Shown here: positions 41,343 through 53,900 of the stretch, in pieces
How the letters are laid out: each line of letters begins with the position of its first letter
Numbering within the stretch: position 1 is the stretch's first letter
Origin: Alitta virens
Lineage: Eukaryota; Annelida; Polychaeta; Phyllodocida; Nereididae
Reading direction: 5' to 3'
Assembly (NCBI GenBank): GCA_932294295.1
Contig: OW028575.1
Span: 15,690,058-15,754,057, forward strand
DNA: 64,000 nucleotides
The notes under the pieces: model-generated
The model's input: only the letters and a program-made list of their open reading frames with translations
Told to the model about the DNA's origin: nothing
The model's database searches: none
Translations under genes and position numbers: made by a program

Positions 41343-41403
41343 ACAAAACTTTTTAAAGCACCAAGAACGTCCATTACGTTCTTGGTGCTTTAAAAAGTTT
41401 TGT
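41343..41403. other. Perfect hairpin, 28-bp arms, 5-nt loop
   Basis: 41343-41370 is the exact reverse complement of 41376-41403, with loop CCATT. The pairing extends a few bases outward with a G-T pair. The arms contain AAAGCACCAAGAACGT. Such a short loop suits a recent palindromic insertion or extrusion-prone DNA better than a typical animal microRNA precursor. Confidence 0.85.
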
Positions 41404-41864
41404 TTTTATTTGTTATCCTTAAGGTTTTAAGTGACTGTACGGCTCTATTAGCAAATATTTTCAGGTCACATAAATCATTATTGATCCAGAATGTCACCAG
41501 AATTGCACACATTTCGATACTATGATTTAGAAAATTATTGTATTATAATTCCTTGAGGCATTGTTATTTTGTTTATGCTGTACTCCATTAGTAATAATAG
41601 TAAATAATGTTAATATGGAAATTATATCATTCGCATAAGGAAAGAATAACCGTTTGTTAATAACCATTCCTACTGCAAGGACCTCTTGTGGAAGGCCATT
41701 TATATGACTGGTGGCGCCCTGTTGTGGGCAATACAGAGCTACAGTTAGTTTCTTAAAAATATGATGCACTCCAAACAGCTACCTTAGCAAATAATAATTA
41801 AGTAATAATATTTCATAAAAATGCATGTACGATAAACATGCATTTTTTCAACAAAGAATTACAA

Positions 41865-42050
41865 ATATGCGTAACTCTCAACTTATGCAGCAAATGGTGC
41901 TGCATGGACTTTTTAGGTCCGACTTTGAGTAGCCAGCTATAGACAGACACTTCCGTTTAGCGTTTGGTGCCAGGTAGCATAGCAAAAGTTGTCTAGGTTC
42001 AATTTGACAGGCTGCTTTTATGAAACTAACTATAACTGAAAAAGCTAGTT
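41865..42050 (+). repeat. Dispersed repeat family R, copy 3
   Basis: AATGGTGCTGCATG, AGTAGCCAGCTATAG, AAGTTGTCTAGGTTCAATTTG and TTTTATGAAACTAACTATA match copy 1 in order. Only the right half of the element is present. Confidence 0.7.
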
Positions 42051-42065
42051 TTGAACATTTGTTTG

Positions 42066-42099
42066 ACCTTGGAGAATTTAGAGCTAATTTCTCCAAGGT
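42066..42099. other. Small inverted repeat, 11-bp arms
   Basis: ACCTTGGAGAA (42066-42076) pairs perfectly with TTCTCCAAGGT (42089-42099). Confidence 0.6.
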
Positions 42100-42169
42100 T
42101 TGACTCATAACGATGTATCTGCATTGTTAGTGGAAATTGACAAATCCAACCATTGCCAGGTTTATAGTC

Positions 42170-42320
42170 TTGGAAGCTGAACTCCAGAGGATGCCATGCA
42201 GGGCTCCAGTTGGATAAGTCAGTCCCTGGAGACGCATGACGCCCCCTGGCATTTAGTATCTAAGTCTATGGGATAGGTTTCCAAGTCTATGAAATCGGCT
42301 GTAATACATGTGGATAAAAA
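42170..42320 (+). repeat. Low-copy dispersed repeat, relative of 56630-56750
   Basis: Both stretches carry CTATGAAATCGGCTGTAA or CAATGAAATCGGCTGTAA with loosely similar flanks. The match is partial. Confidence 0.35.
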
Positions 42321-43350
42321 CATGGTCCCAAGGTGAATAAGACCAAATGTCACAGCCTCTTCATGATCTTTTGATGCCTTTTGCTTTTTATGGGCAATAC
42401 TCACAAGAGAATTACAAACGGATGTTCTGCCTTTATGTCCTGCTAATAGTGCTCTGCTTTGTACAGAAATTCATGGACCCAGTGCAACTTGTCAACTGAA
42501 GTTGCATGATTTGCAGGGGTCTACTGCAGTCCTTCTTCTTTACACTATAAGCCATAAAGTGTGTTCGGGGCTGTACTGCTCCCATATCATGAGTACATGG
42601 AGGAGTAAATGCTAGAATATAGAGCAGTCCCAGGCAATAACTGAAGAAATACAGGGGCCTAATGAGAGCCTATGAAAGGTCATTGCAGGTGGGCGGATAG
42701 TAAATGTCAAAATCTGATGAAGTAGAAGCAGTAGACCGCTTGTTTGTCTTCAGTATGGTCCATAGCTGTCTGTACTAGATTACAGTGATGCAATGATAAC
42801 AATTGGGGGGTATTAAAGCCAAGCGTTTCAGCGCAGAACCTACTTGATTGACTCGACTGAAGTACTCTCTTGTCCTTAGTGAATCTTGTGAAATCTCACT
42901 GCTCGGCGAGAATTAACGAGCACAAAGGAAGGTCAGCTTTCAAGAGGTCAGTGGGCAGTAAATCAAAGCTGTCTGAACTGACCAAAGCTGACCAGAGCTG
43001 ACCAGAGATGTCTGGTGTTTGTCCATTGGGTCTGCAGAGTGGACAATGCAAATGTTTGACCATTGCTGTTGTGTTTATCGCCTTACTGCTTTGGCTAGGC
43101 ACTTTGTGTGAGGTGTGAGCTCCCTTGTTGACCAAAGACAAACCCCATCTAAAGGGTAGTCGGTGCAAGTACACCTCATACAATGAGCCTAAGCCACGTA
43201 TTACCTCAGGATCTTTAGTTAAATCAATTGTCACCTAATGCTATGGGTTGCCAACGACATTATAAAAAAAAGAAGATTTTTGGAATTTGGAAGAGAGGCG
43301 TCATAACTATTATATTCATCAGAAGTGGATTAAAAATTATATTCATCGTT

Positions 43351-43437
43351 CAATTCTTTCTGTCTCGTTTTCTTTCTTTCTTTCTTTTGTTCTTTCGTTC
43401 TTTCTTTCTTGTCTTAATGAAGGAATGAATGAATGAA
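43351..43437 (+). repeat. (CTTT)n and (GAAT)n microsatellites
   Basis: CTTT/TTCT units to about 43410, then AATG units to 43436. Confidence 0.9.
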
Positions 43438-46156
43438 GTTTGCCTTTGGGTAGTTACTGTCAAATTGTTGTGTTGCGGTTAATAAAACTAACCATTTTTT
43501 ATTCTAGCTAGTTCTGTGCTAGAAGTGGCCATTTCATGTATTTGTGTGGTACACTAAAAACTCATGATATGGCTTGCAGCTCACTTGGTTGTTTTATTTT
43601 TACCTGCTATCAGCCTAATTAATCATTTACACACAGCAAACCAAATAATTGTATTTCCATCTCTTTATTTTGTGGTAAACAAATCTTCAGGATTAATAGT
43701 GTAGTGTAACAATACTATAAACATATGAAAGTAATAACTGGATATAAGTGTACATTATGCACCACTATAATTTCCAGCATGTAGAGGAGTTAACTGACAT
43801 ATATTGCTGTTTGTTGCATTGACATATAGATGAAGCCATGACAATTGAAATAAAAGTATTGCACGTGTTAGCAAAAATCAAGCATCACTTTGCTGAAGGA
43901 TCAAATAAACCACTGTTTAAATGAGTTTACTTCAATAGCTACACTGACATTTATAACTTGAAATGTCTCAATAATATGTCTATTACATTATATGGCCAAA
44001 CAATTAAAAAGTAATCAGACTTGTTTCTGATGTTACACAATACTCTTATATTATGAATTGGTCTGAAGTACCAGGATTGTGTGGAGGTGTATAGCAAAAA
44101 ATGCAAAGCACCAGAACTTATTTTTACTCAATTCTTTTGGTGGAAAGTACAATATTCAACATTACTAAAGAACAGTAGTCTCAGTTGATAAAATCTTGGT
44201 GAATTCTACCTGCCAGGAAACCAACATAGGTTCTAACATGAAAACATTGTCATCAAAAAGGTGTCTTTATGTATCCTGTGACCTTTTGAAATCCCACAGA
44301 GGGTTAAACAAAACATTGTTTTCTGCAATGTGGGGATTAATTTAGTATATGTTATTTTGAATATGGCCAAAAAATACTTTTGTAGATAATGGCTTATAAC
44401 AAATGTGCTTAATATATTGATATTATATAGCTATGTAAAAAGCATTATTTCACTTCAGAAAATCCGCGGTAAATGTTGACAGCTGTATCGTGGTTGGCCT
44501 GTGTAAGCAAACAACATGCACATCTATCCAAAAAATTATAGCACAAATCTCTGCCTCCCCATTCCAATATTTATGAGATTATTTATTTGTACTTATGAAG
44601 ACATAAAAAAATATAACTAAAGTCCTACTAATCATGTCATCTAGAGTGACTTGGCGACACAAAATCAACACAACAACCAGATCACAGATATCAAGATGTC
44701 AGATTAAAATAAAGCTGCAAAGAGAACAAACGAAAAGTTTAGAGACCGCTGAAACCAGTCTACCTGAACGCCAGATGGCATATATATCCAAGGCAGAAAC
44801 AAAACAAAAAAAAACAATCTTTTTTAAGCATGACATGATCACAAACAACACGCCCACACAATGCTTATTCATTCACTTGAATAATCGTTACAGTAATGGC
44901 GTATTAAACTCAAAGCATTATTTTCCGTATAAAGGAAAGTAATTTACAATGTCATTATTTTATAATCAACGTATTCATTTAATAAATGTGGTTCCATTAC
45001 ATAAATTAAGAAAACACTTGGAGGTTTTCAGTCAAACAGTTATATGGATGGGACTCTAACAAACCAACAACAACATAACAACATCTAACTCCATTTAGAA
45101 AAAGAAAAGGCAAAACAAATTTCAGATTTGAGATCTGAAAGGGACTTTTTTGATTCTCTTTTTGGCTTTGCTTCTCTCCCCCTCTTTGTGCTTCAGACTT
45201 CAGTTCAAAGTCGTAGCGTCATGGAGAGAACTGCAGGTTGTTCTCTGATGTCCTTACAATCTTACGTAACAAACGAACCTTGTCTCAATGTCATCACTCT
45301 CAAGAAATTACGCAACATTCCAACATCCACCTCATAGAAGGACATGCAGTCAATTAGACTTTACAACTCAATGTCAAACTCAACCAATTTTACAATCTAT
45401 GTACACTAGATACATTGTCTGCAAATATTACAATGTATATTTTGTCATGTCACAAGTATTTTTCACATAAACAATGGCCAATATCAACCACGTTAATGTA
45501 TAGTTATGAGATATTATGACTCAATAGGAGTAAAGATGATCAGACCAGCTGATGAAGAATGTTAAAGATGAGAAGAAAAAAATAAAATAGTCACAGCACT
45601 GGCAACGGAGTGAGTATACAGGAAAGGTTCAAGGCATTAGGAGCACCTTGCCCTACCCCTTTGTGTTAGTCTCTCTACAGACCTTGACCACGATTTATGT
45701 TAATACACAAAGCCATCTCATAAGAACACTAAGGTAGCAGATTGCCTAATATCAGCTAATGTCACTAGTAGGTACACTCAGTGTTGTCATTGATAATGCC
45801 GAATCATGGTGTTCTGTGGATATATACCTCTTTCAAATGCAGTGCTGTGGATCAGATCCAATGTTTGTCTACTTTTGTTTACTCTTCATGACAATACAAG
45901 GTCACCTGCGACCATTCTTCTTCATGCTTGTTTGTGGTCTTTACAAGGTCTTCTGTTGTGAGAGTCAAGAGTCAATAGCAGTATGCACATCCCTTTTATG
46001 TAAAACAAACAGTAAAAAAAAGTTTGGGATGACAGTTCAATCTATTTTGACCTTCCAGCCTGTTTATGCCGTCCTAGGGTTTGTCACATTGGGTAGTGTT
46101 TAATATGGCAAGTTCACTGTTCAACTTGTTCAGCCTGGAGTAAAACAAGTATAATA

Positions 46157-46162
46157 TTTATT
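46157..46162 (-). terminator. Candidate poly(A) signal of the synaptotagmin-like gene
   Basis: AATAAA on the minus strand, about 40 nt past the stop. It would give a very short 3' UTR. Several weaker or later signals exist downstream, so the true end is uncertain. Confidence 0.35.
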
Positions 46163-46202
46163 GCACAATGAATAGAGCACCAAGAAATAGTTCGATCACA
46201 CG

Positions 46203-46513
46203 TCACAAGAGGTCGTGCCACATCTCAGTGGCTGTTGATGTTGACGTCATCATATCGTTCCAATGGGCTAGACCAGCACCAGTACTGTACGTGATGGACC
46301 CCACATTTGTTCGTCCTATCATTGTACTGATTCCTTTAGAGTCTTTGACATACAATGTAAACACCAACGTGACGTTTTCCAACATCAGGATTTGAAGAGA
46401 GAATTTTTGGACATCGTAGAATTTAATCCTGTCTGCCATCACAGCTATGGGAGTTTTTCTCCTGCTCATCACTTTATTCTCAGAGATCAATGTGATCTTC
46501 ACGTAAATGGAAC
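46203..46513 (-). CDS. Synaptotagmin-like gene, exon 4 (rest of C2B, stop)
   Basis: This 311-nt terminal exon follows a TTTTTAG acceptor and ends in a stop at 46205-46203. It encodes GSIYVKITLISENKVMSRRK, the polybasic strand, then MLENVTLVFTLYVKDSKG, IGRTNVG, AHWNDMM and the final WHDLL, all landmarks of a C2B domain. The third loop keeps only one Asp (YVKDSKGIST), so calcium binding is not expected. The polybasic SRRK stretch, which in the family binds acidic lipid, is retained in part. Confidence 0.9.
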
Positions 46514-49500
46514 CTAAAAAGACAATTAAACAGATGTTATTACATTTACAACCTATTGAGTAATAAGCATGAACAACATTGTCACAACATTAGGTTTGTC
46601 ATTTTGAAAACAATTATCGAAAGTAGCATCGTCTCATATGCAGGCATGTGAACAAGTCTCATAACAAGTCATGTGACAGTGCTTTGCACATGTTTATTAA
46701 ATTGTAACTGTAATTCTGAGTGGAGAATGTCAACTTTAAAGTCAGATTTTTAGGGCTTAACTTAAGCCAATTAACATAGGATTCTGGAAATTGTGATTTT
46801 AGGGTATGTTCTTTCACGTGGCTCACAAAACTAAAAAAGTGCAAATTTAATTTTAGGGCACCTTTAACAAATATATGTCTCTTTTGTCGCACCTTCTGTA
46901 TTATCTATCACATCTTCTGTAGTATTTGTCTTTGTTGTGAAACATCTGGCTTCGCAAGGCACAAACACTAGGAGATAAATTGTGCAATGTAAAAAGGTCA
47001 CTGTTCTTATTTGAAAAATGAATATAAGGGCGTTTTTATAACTGAGGCAATTATACAGCCCTGAATTTTAATCTCTGGCAAGCATTTTGGAGACAGACAA
47101 ATTCTCGTCATAACTAATACAAAGTCATTCATGCTAAGATATAAGTAGAAAGAAAATATCATTGTATCCATAACCTAAAAAAGCTTCTGACAGGTGGACA
47201 ATAATTATGATTATTCTCTTCAAGAAATTATTGCTAATCTCAAACAGTTAATAATGTGTATATTTTTCAAAATTTATTGAAAAATAACATCTTAATAGCA
47301 CTGTTCTATGAATTCATTATCCAGGAATACTCTGCTGCATAACCTGCACTTTCTGGTGGTTGACTCATACAAAGAAAGACGCATTAAATGTAGCAGGCGT
47401 TCAATTAACATTATTAAACAGGTAATTGTAGTTTATTGCATGCATGAAAAAAAAAGGTGCAAATTAATACTAATAGGAAATGAGAGTCATCTTACAATGT
47501 TGCTAATTACTATTGCTATTCAGGAGTCAGATAACTATCTTCATGAATGTAAACTCTTTAGCTAGCCAGTAATTTGGTCCACCCAGGTTAAGTGACCATC
47601 AACGTAAAATAATGCCATGCAGGCAGTGAGCTTATTAGAAGGGATAATTAGCTAGCAACAGCTGACAGGAGATAATAGGTTAATAAGCATCAGGTTTGAC
47701 AGTATATTTTTTCTGCAAAGGTGTCAGTGTCAACAAATACACGTGTAGCTAGGAACATGGAACGCTAAACAAGTGTATTTTCACATAAAGACCGCCTGAC
47801 TATAAGTACCATTTCACATTTAGGCCATGGAAACTATTGTAATTCGGAGGACTCTGTGTTTGTAAAAAAAGGTCTGTTTTATATCTCTTCATACTTATGA
47901 TCAGAGGCCAACAAAATAATTTTGCATTAAGGTTGCCTTAAAGAAACTCTTTGTGGTGACTTCATAAGCCACATCACAAACAGTCATGCTCTTTTGATTA
48001 ATTCACAGGAGACCTAATTTCATTGGAAACTGACCTCGTTTTACTAGTGTACAAATGTATGTTTGTTGCCTAAATGGGAAAACTGGCTTGCACCAATATT
48101 GTTATGAAGCCCTTCAACTGCATGTTACAGTGAAACCCTGTGCATTAATCGATTAATCCCTGCCATTTCACTGACAAATACAAAGGTGTCAAATAATAAG
48201 TGCACAAACGGATTACCATTTCACCCTTGATTACACTCAATGCAATATAGATAAGAAGAGGCGAGATGTTGATAGCATTTCTGGCAAACGGCTTTGAAAG
48301 TAATCCAATGTGTCTTGGGTAGAGGGGGAGTGTCAGACTCAAACTGGATCTAATTTGCAAAGCTGTCTGATTTCACTCGCTAGGTCCCTAGGGGGAGGAT
48401 CAGCTTGGTTGTGTTTTCCATATATGTAGTGCAGGAAAAGGTGGTTTTAAATTGGGCATTTGTTTCAGGATAGATACAGAGCACTAAGGATGGTTCTAAC
48501 TTGTGGTTAACATTCAGATAAAATTCATTGTATTTGGTTATCGGTTACCTGTACAATACAATTCGTAGACCACTAATAAATTCCTTGCACCCTTCCTACT
48601 GTACATTTGATTTAACGTTGTGTGATTTCTTCAATAGGCTGCATGCCACCAAAGCAATTTTAGTGCTGCTGTGTTTATGTGAGGAAGTGATTATAACACT
48701 GTGTTTATGGCATTTTGCCTCCATATATAAATAATATCATGGACCATATCATTAAGGGACAGGTGCCTTTTTCAACGAGAAGCCTTGCAGAAAGATAAGT
48801 CTATATTTCTCATGTTTATTTTCATGGAGATATTCCTATAACTTGTTTGCTCCATTGCTTCCTATCATGGAAATTGTTTAAACGTAAGGTTGTGTACATA
48901 GCCAAATGTGCCACGTGCGTTTTCCATGTGAAGGATAAACGCATGGAAAACGCATGGTTTTTAGCTTATTATAATAAGGAAATGAAAACGCACGTAGCAA
49001 AATTGGCCATGATATATATATATTGTCTTTTGTTTCAAGCACAATGACATTTAATATATCATAATTATGTTTTAAATAGTTTCAAAAGAACTGCATTGCG
49101 ATGTATTTAGGGCATTGCACTTTGGCAGATTCACACAGTAAAAAATTACATTTTAACCAAGAACAGCATGGTGCAATTTTTCTGTGCCTTATGTTTAGGT
49201 CCTCATAATTTCGTGGTAAATGAAATAGCTATAATAGTCAGGTGATCTAATTTCAGTCAAAATTAATGTATTTATGTATGCGAAAAAATTAGTTAGAAAA
49301 ACCGTATCTTTCTCTATTGAAAATTCTCTATTATTATCAAAAGGTTACAATTTTCAATAAATACATCATTTTAAGTTAGAAGTTGACAGGTGGTATTCAT
49401 AAGCAAATTTGGCCTTAAAACTGCTACAAAAAATTACATACAAGTGCCCAGCCATGTTAAAAAAGTTGACTGTCTCACCTTGAGCATCAGAGGGGTCACA

Positions 49501-50929
49501 TGAGCGGTCAATAAATTGCTGTATCCTCAAATCCTTAAGTTCGACCACAGCTGCCCTTAAAACTCTTTCCTTGTAATCATACTGCATAGACAGCAGGAGT
49601 TTGCCTACACTTGACAGCACCTGTGGAAAAGGAAAAAAAGTGAAAAAATTAAGACATCAAATAGCAAAGAAAAACACTGCATGCCATTTTTTTAATTGTT
49701 CAGTTACTAAAATTATATACACATAATACAGGCCAAATGTGCCAAGTGCGTTTTCCATGCAAAGGATAAATGCATGGAAACCGTATTGGTTTCTGCCTAA
49801 TTATAATCAGGCGAAAACCATGCGTTTTCCATGCGTTTATCCAAAAGCATGGAAAACGCACGTGGTATATTTGGCCATGTATTTTGTAACATTAATATGA
49901 AATGAGTTTAACCGACAGTTAAGACTAATATGTACATGCATGCAAATATTTCAGACGTTTTGGTAAATTGTTATTGAAACGGTTATCATTGGTCTTGTTA
50001 TGGAACTCTTTAGCAGCCCAAACTCTGACCAGGAGGCAGGGAGTGTTGCCAACATGAACATGCACATATCTGTCAGGCAGTCTTTGTCATCCTAAGTTGT
50101 AAAAAATATATATAATAATAAAAATTGCAAAATATTTCCTTTTATATCATGTTACTTCCGAATGACATGATATCTATTTTTGTACAATTCATGGCATCCA
50201 TATGCGTCATTCTATACCACTGAACTGCAGAAACCTTACAAAGGTTATTGAGACATATTTATATGACATATATGTAACATTTCAGTTATTTGTTCATTGA
50301 ATTATTTAAATATATTTTCAATACATTTCCCAGAGAACTAGGCTAATTTTTGGGATTGAGTGTCCTTTTAATAATAAATCCATGTTTCATAACCTAAAAT
50401 GCTTCAACAAAATATATACCTTTACGTATACAATGGAAATGATAAAACAGCCAGGGGAAATATATCATTTAACCACAGCAAATTTTTTTATTATTGACAC
50501 GCTGATTATGGTATATTATGTGACTGAGAATCGTCAAATGGCATTGCAGAATGAGCATTGGGGATATATGATATGATATGATGATTTTATGACATGGCTT
50601 GACATGATATGACATGACAAATTAGCAAGACACTAATGCTGATTACACAGGATGCTCTACTTCCTACCATCACCACATTTTGCCTTGATACCTCGAATAT
50701 ATATCAAAATATATATAAAATATGTATGCCATAACACTGACCAGTGACTGCACTGTATCATGATGGCCTATGTATGACACAACATCTGCAGTGCTTGGTA
50801 GTAAAGACTGCATCTTACACGGTCCAATTAACAAAAATCTGCCTCTCTGTTAATATAAAACGTGTGGTAGGGATGGAAAGCACTTTATAGCTTTAACCAG
50901 ACAGACGGTTGTCCATCAGAAATAAGCTC

Positions 50930-50963
<34 letters not shown>

Positions 50964-53900
50964 TGATAGACACAATGACAGACTGACTGACTGATTGACT
51001 GACTGACTGACTGACTGATTGACTGATTGACCGATTGGCTGATTGACTGACTGCAAGATTAATTGCTAGATTGATTTTATATTTTAGTTAGGTCAGTCAG
51101 ATTAATATTGCACAATACAATTAAGATATTCTATAACCTACTTAGAACTCTATGTTCCTTCTTTTATGTACACTGCCTATACAACAAGGCAGGAAGTCTG
51201 GTCAATGCTGGGTGTCTCTTGAAATGCAGAGGTTTCATTTCCTGTCCAGTATCTGACATAGGAGACGAGGAGGCATGTTTAATAAGGCTCACATAATATT
51301 CTGAATAGACCCGTTTCTCATCCAAGATGCATGCACGCATATTATGCCACTAAGGTGCTCTGCACAGAACAGTAGAGGAGAGACAAACTAAAGAAAAGCT
51401 CTGTCACTGCTATATGCTGAGCGCCCTGTATTTATATGATTTCAGAACCTTGGTCATGATATAATTTGTTTAAATATGGTAACTAATAATATTTTCTTTC
51501 TACTATTGCATGGTCGATGGGAACTACTATGGGATCTGATGTCAAAGACAGGGAAAAAATGAGACAGTAATGATTGTTGGCCACATTATCGTATACAATC
51601 AACACAATATGTGTTAAAGTAGACCCTACAGATTTCCCCGTAAATTATGTGTGAGGGCATTGTGTAGAACGTTGCATTGGGAGATAGACATTCCAAAATT
51701 TACTGCTGAGCTCTAAAACTCTTTGAATAATTTCTGTATATTTTGATATATGGGAACCGAACACAACTAAAATTTATTTCCACATTGACAAGAGCATGAA
51801 CATTGAACAAACCAGGAAAACAGGATATCATTAGAAAAATAATACATACCAGCTATCAATCAAATGCATCATTGTGTAATACTAATTATATTATTTAACT
51901 AAAGAAATTGTATGCCAATGTGGGGGAGATCCTAATAGCTTAATGCTGTTGTAGGGACCATCCCTGAATATGATTTATGCCATGAAATGTAGGATTTACT
52001 ACAAGCTTCAGGGAGGACTGGCAAATTACTTTTTCCACCCCGTAGGGTGGACGGGCAAACATTATGTCCACCCTGAAGCTCTGGCTAAAGATAAAAACTC
52101 ATGGCAATGGGGCTCTTCTGGTATACAGGTAGAGGCATTGTTTGTTTTGATGGCCCAAGAACATATTACGTTAATTGGATAGTAACCTGAACTAGGTGAA
52201 TGCGCGGTGTTGTGTTTGTAAGCATGAAAACAGGATGTCGTGACAACGTGACATTTTACAGCTTATCATAATCGCATTGCTTTTTGCAAGCTGCTTTAAT
52301 GCAAGTAGGGCAGATTTTGAATCTATTCAGCTGTCATCCCAGTGTCATAGCTGATAATCTTGTTATATTCACATGATGCCTGTCATCACATGGGTGGTTA
52401 TGACGTCATAATCAGATGACATGAATCCAGGACACACTGGTATTTACCTCAATCCTTGAAGAGTCACTTCCTGTCTGCCATGCAGTTTAGCTTGCAAGCT
52501 TATTTGGGCTATTTAACATTGATAATTCCTAGCTTTCAATGCAGTTCTTACACAAGCCCTCTTGCATAACATAATGGCTGAAGCCGACAGGGTTTTCTCA
52601 ATTGCAGATGATTTTCCAGATGATTGCCAATGAAACAATTATGGTGTCAGTTGCAGAAACCAAATTTAGCACCCCATTTAACAACACGACTGCCAATCCA
52701 GTATTTACATAAGAATTTGAGATTTCGTATGAAACGTGTATTTTCGTAACAATTGCGAGATGAAAATGATATATTTCACTTCCTCTAAAAAAAATTCACT
52801 ACTCATGGAATATAGCGGACCGGTATTGTTAGGATTCTGCATTTCCGCGATAAATCTGTAAGGTGTCTAACTTAGACAAATATTCTATCAATATACATCT
52901 TTGCATGTAACTTAAATAAAAAATTGTTGAGCTGAGTTGAGTTGAGTTTTGGATATAAGATATAATGGGATTAGAGAATTTGTGAGGCTTCTTCCTTTAA
53001 TCTTTCTTTTGTCACAATGAGACAATAGAGAGAATCATGATTTTTGTTTTGTACTTCCAATGCTTTGGCAACAATGGACTGTCATGAAGGGATATCAATC
53101 AACATTCAGTAAATGATTCGTAATTGATCTGACCTAGGACAATTGAAAAGTTGCAAGCCATGATCAATGTGGCAGAACTAGGTAGGTGTTAATTCCACAT
53201 ATCAAGTGAGACTTACAGGGAAATTGCACACATTCGTCTTGCTCTAGAACCCTTTTGTTCTTTCTCCCAATTAAGTTGTGAGCTAATAGAGGAGCAGAAG
53301 ACCCTGATGGATCACTGTCTGTTGCTGCATCACTCAGTCTCTGCCTCTAGGGCCTCGCAAATGTACCGATGGGATGCCACATTAATTAAATCTCAATATG
53401 CCAGCCTCATGGCTAATGACATTGTCTTAAAAGAGCAAAGCTCAGCAACTTGGATAAACTTGTGCACAACGTTTACTTTATTGAGTTAATGGAGGAAGTC
53501 TGTCAGTGTCTTTTAGTCACTTACTCTGCAAATGGACTTGGCAAGGAAAAAAAGCAGTTGTAACAAAAAAGACGTTTCAAGACATTAGATCATTTAGTTT
53601 AATAAAGAAGTACTCACCATTTTTTCCGGAAGGACATCCCTCCAGAACTCGACCAAGTCTCCAGACCCAGCTTGGTCAGTCAACTCCTTCATGTTGACAG
53701 CAGTGACCCCAACGGAATGTTTTTTGTTTGCTTTCTCGAACTCATACACCCAGAGTTTGAGTGTTACGTTGGTGTCTGAGTTGGCAGGATTTGGCTCATC
53801 AAAGGTGAAGCAGAAGCTCTCGTCATACACAGGACTTGTGGTCCCACGGGTGATCTTGGTGTTTTGGCCTTTCGTGTTGTGAGGAAGAACACAAACCTTG

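Larger units (their letters stand above)
41118..46140. other. Intergenic stretch between TIR elements and the synaptotagmin-like gene
   Basis: No supportable exon. It holds a perfect hairpin (41343), repeat R copy 3 (41865), a smaller hairpin (42066), TGACCA-rich DNA near 42.97-43.02 kb and microsatellites. Confidence 0.4.
49621..53617 (-). other. Synaptotagmin-like gene, intron 2
   Basis: GTGAGT donor at 53617 and TTCCACAG acceptor ending at 49621. Contains MITE copy 3, microsatellites at 50.93-51.05 kb, a nested inverted repeat at 52.0 kb and a CRE (TGACGTCA, 52401-52408). Confidence 0.7.

Noticed and set aside
42896..43234. 112-codon minus-strand frame
   Set aside because: Contains TGACCA-rich tandem DNA and no protein-family features.
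53594..53617. Reading exon 2 on to a stop, giving a single-C2 protein
   Set aside because: A strong GTGAGT donor precedes it and the in-phase exons 3 and 4 complete a C2B domain; intron retention is possible but not supported.
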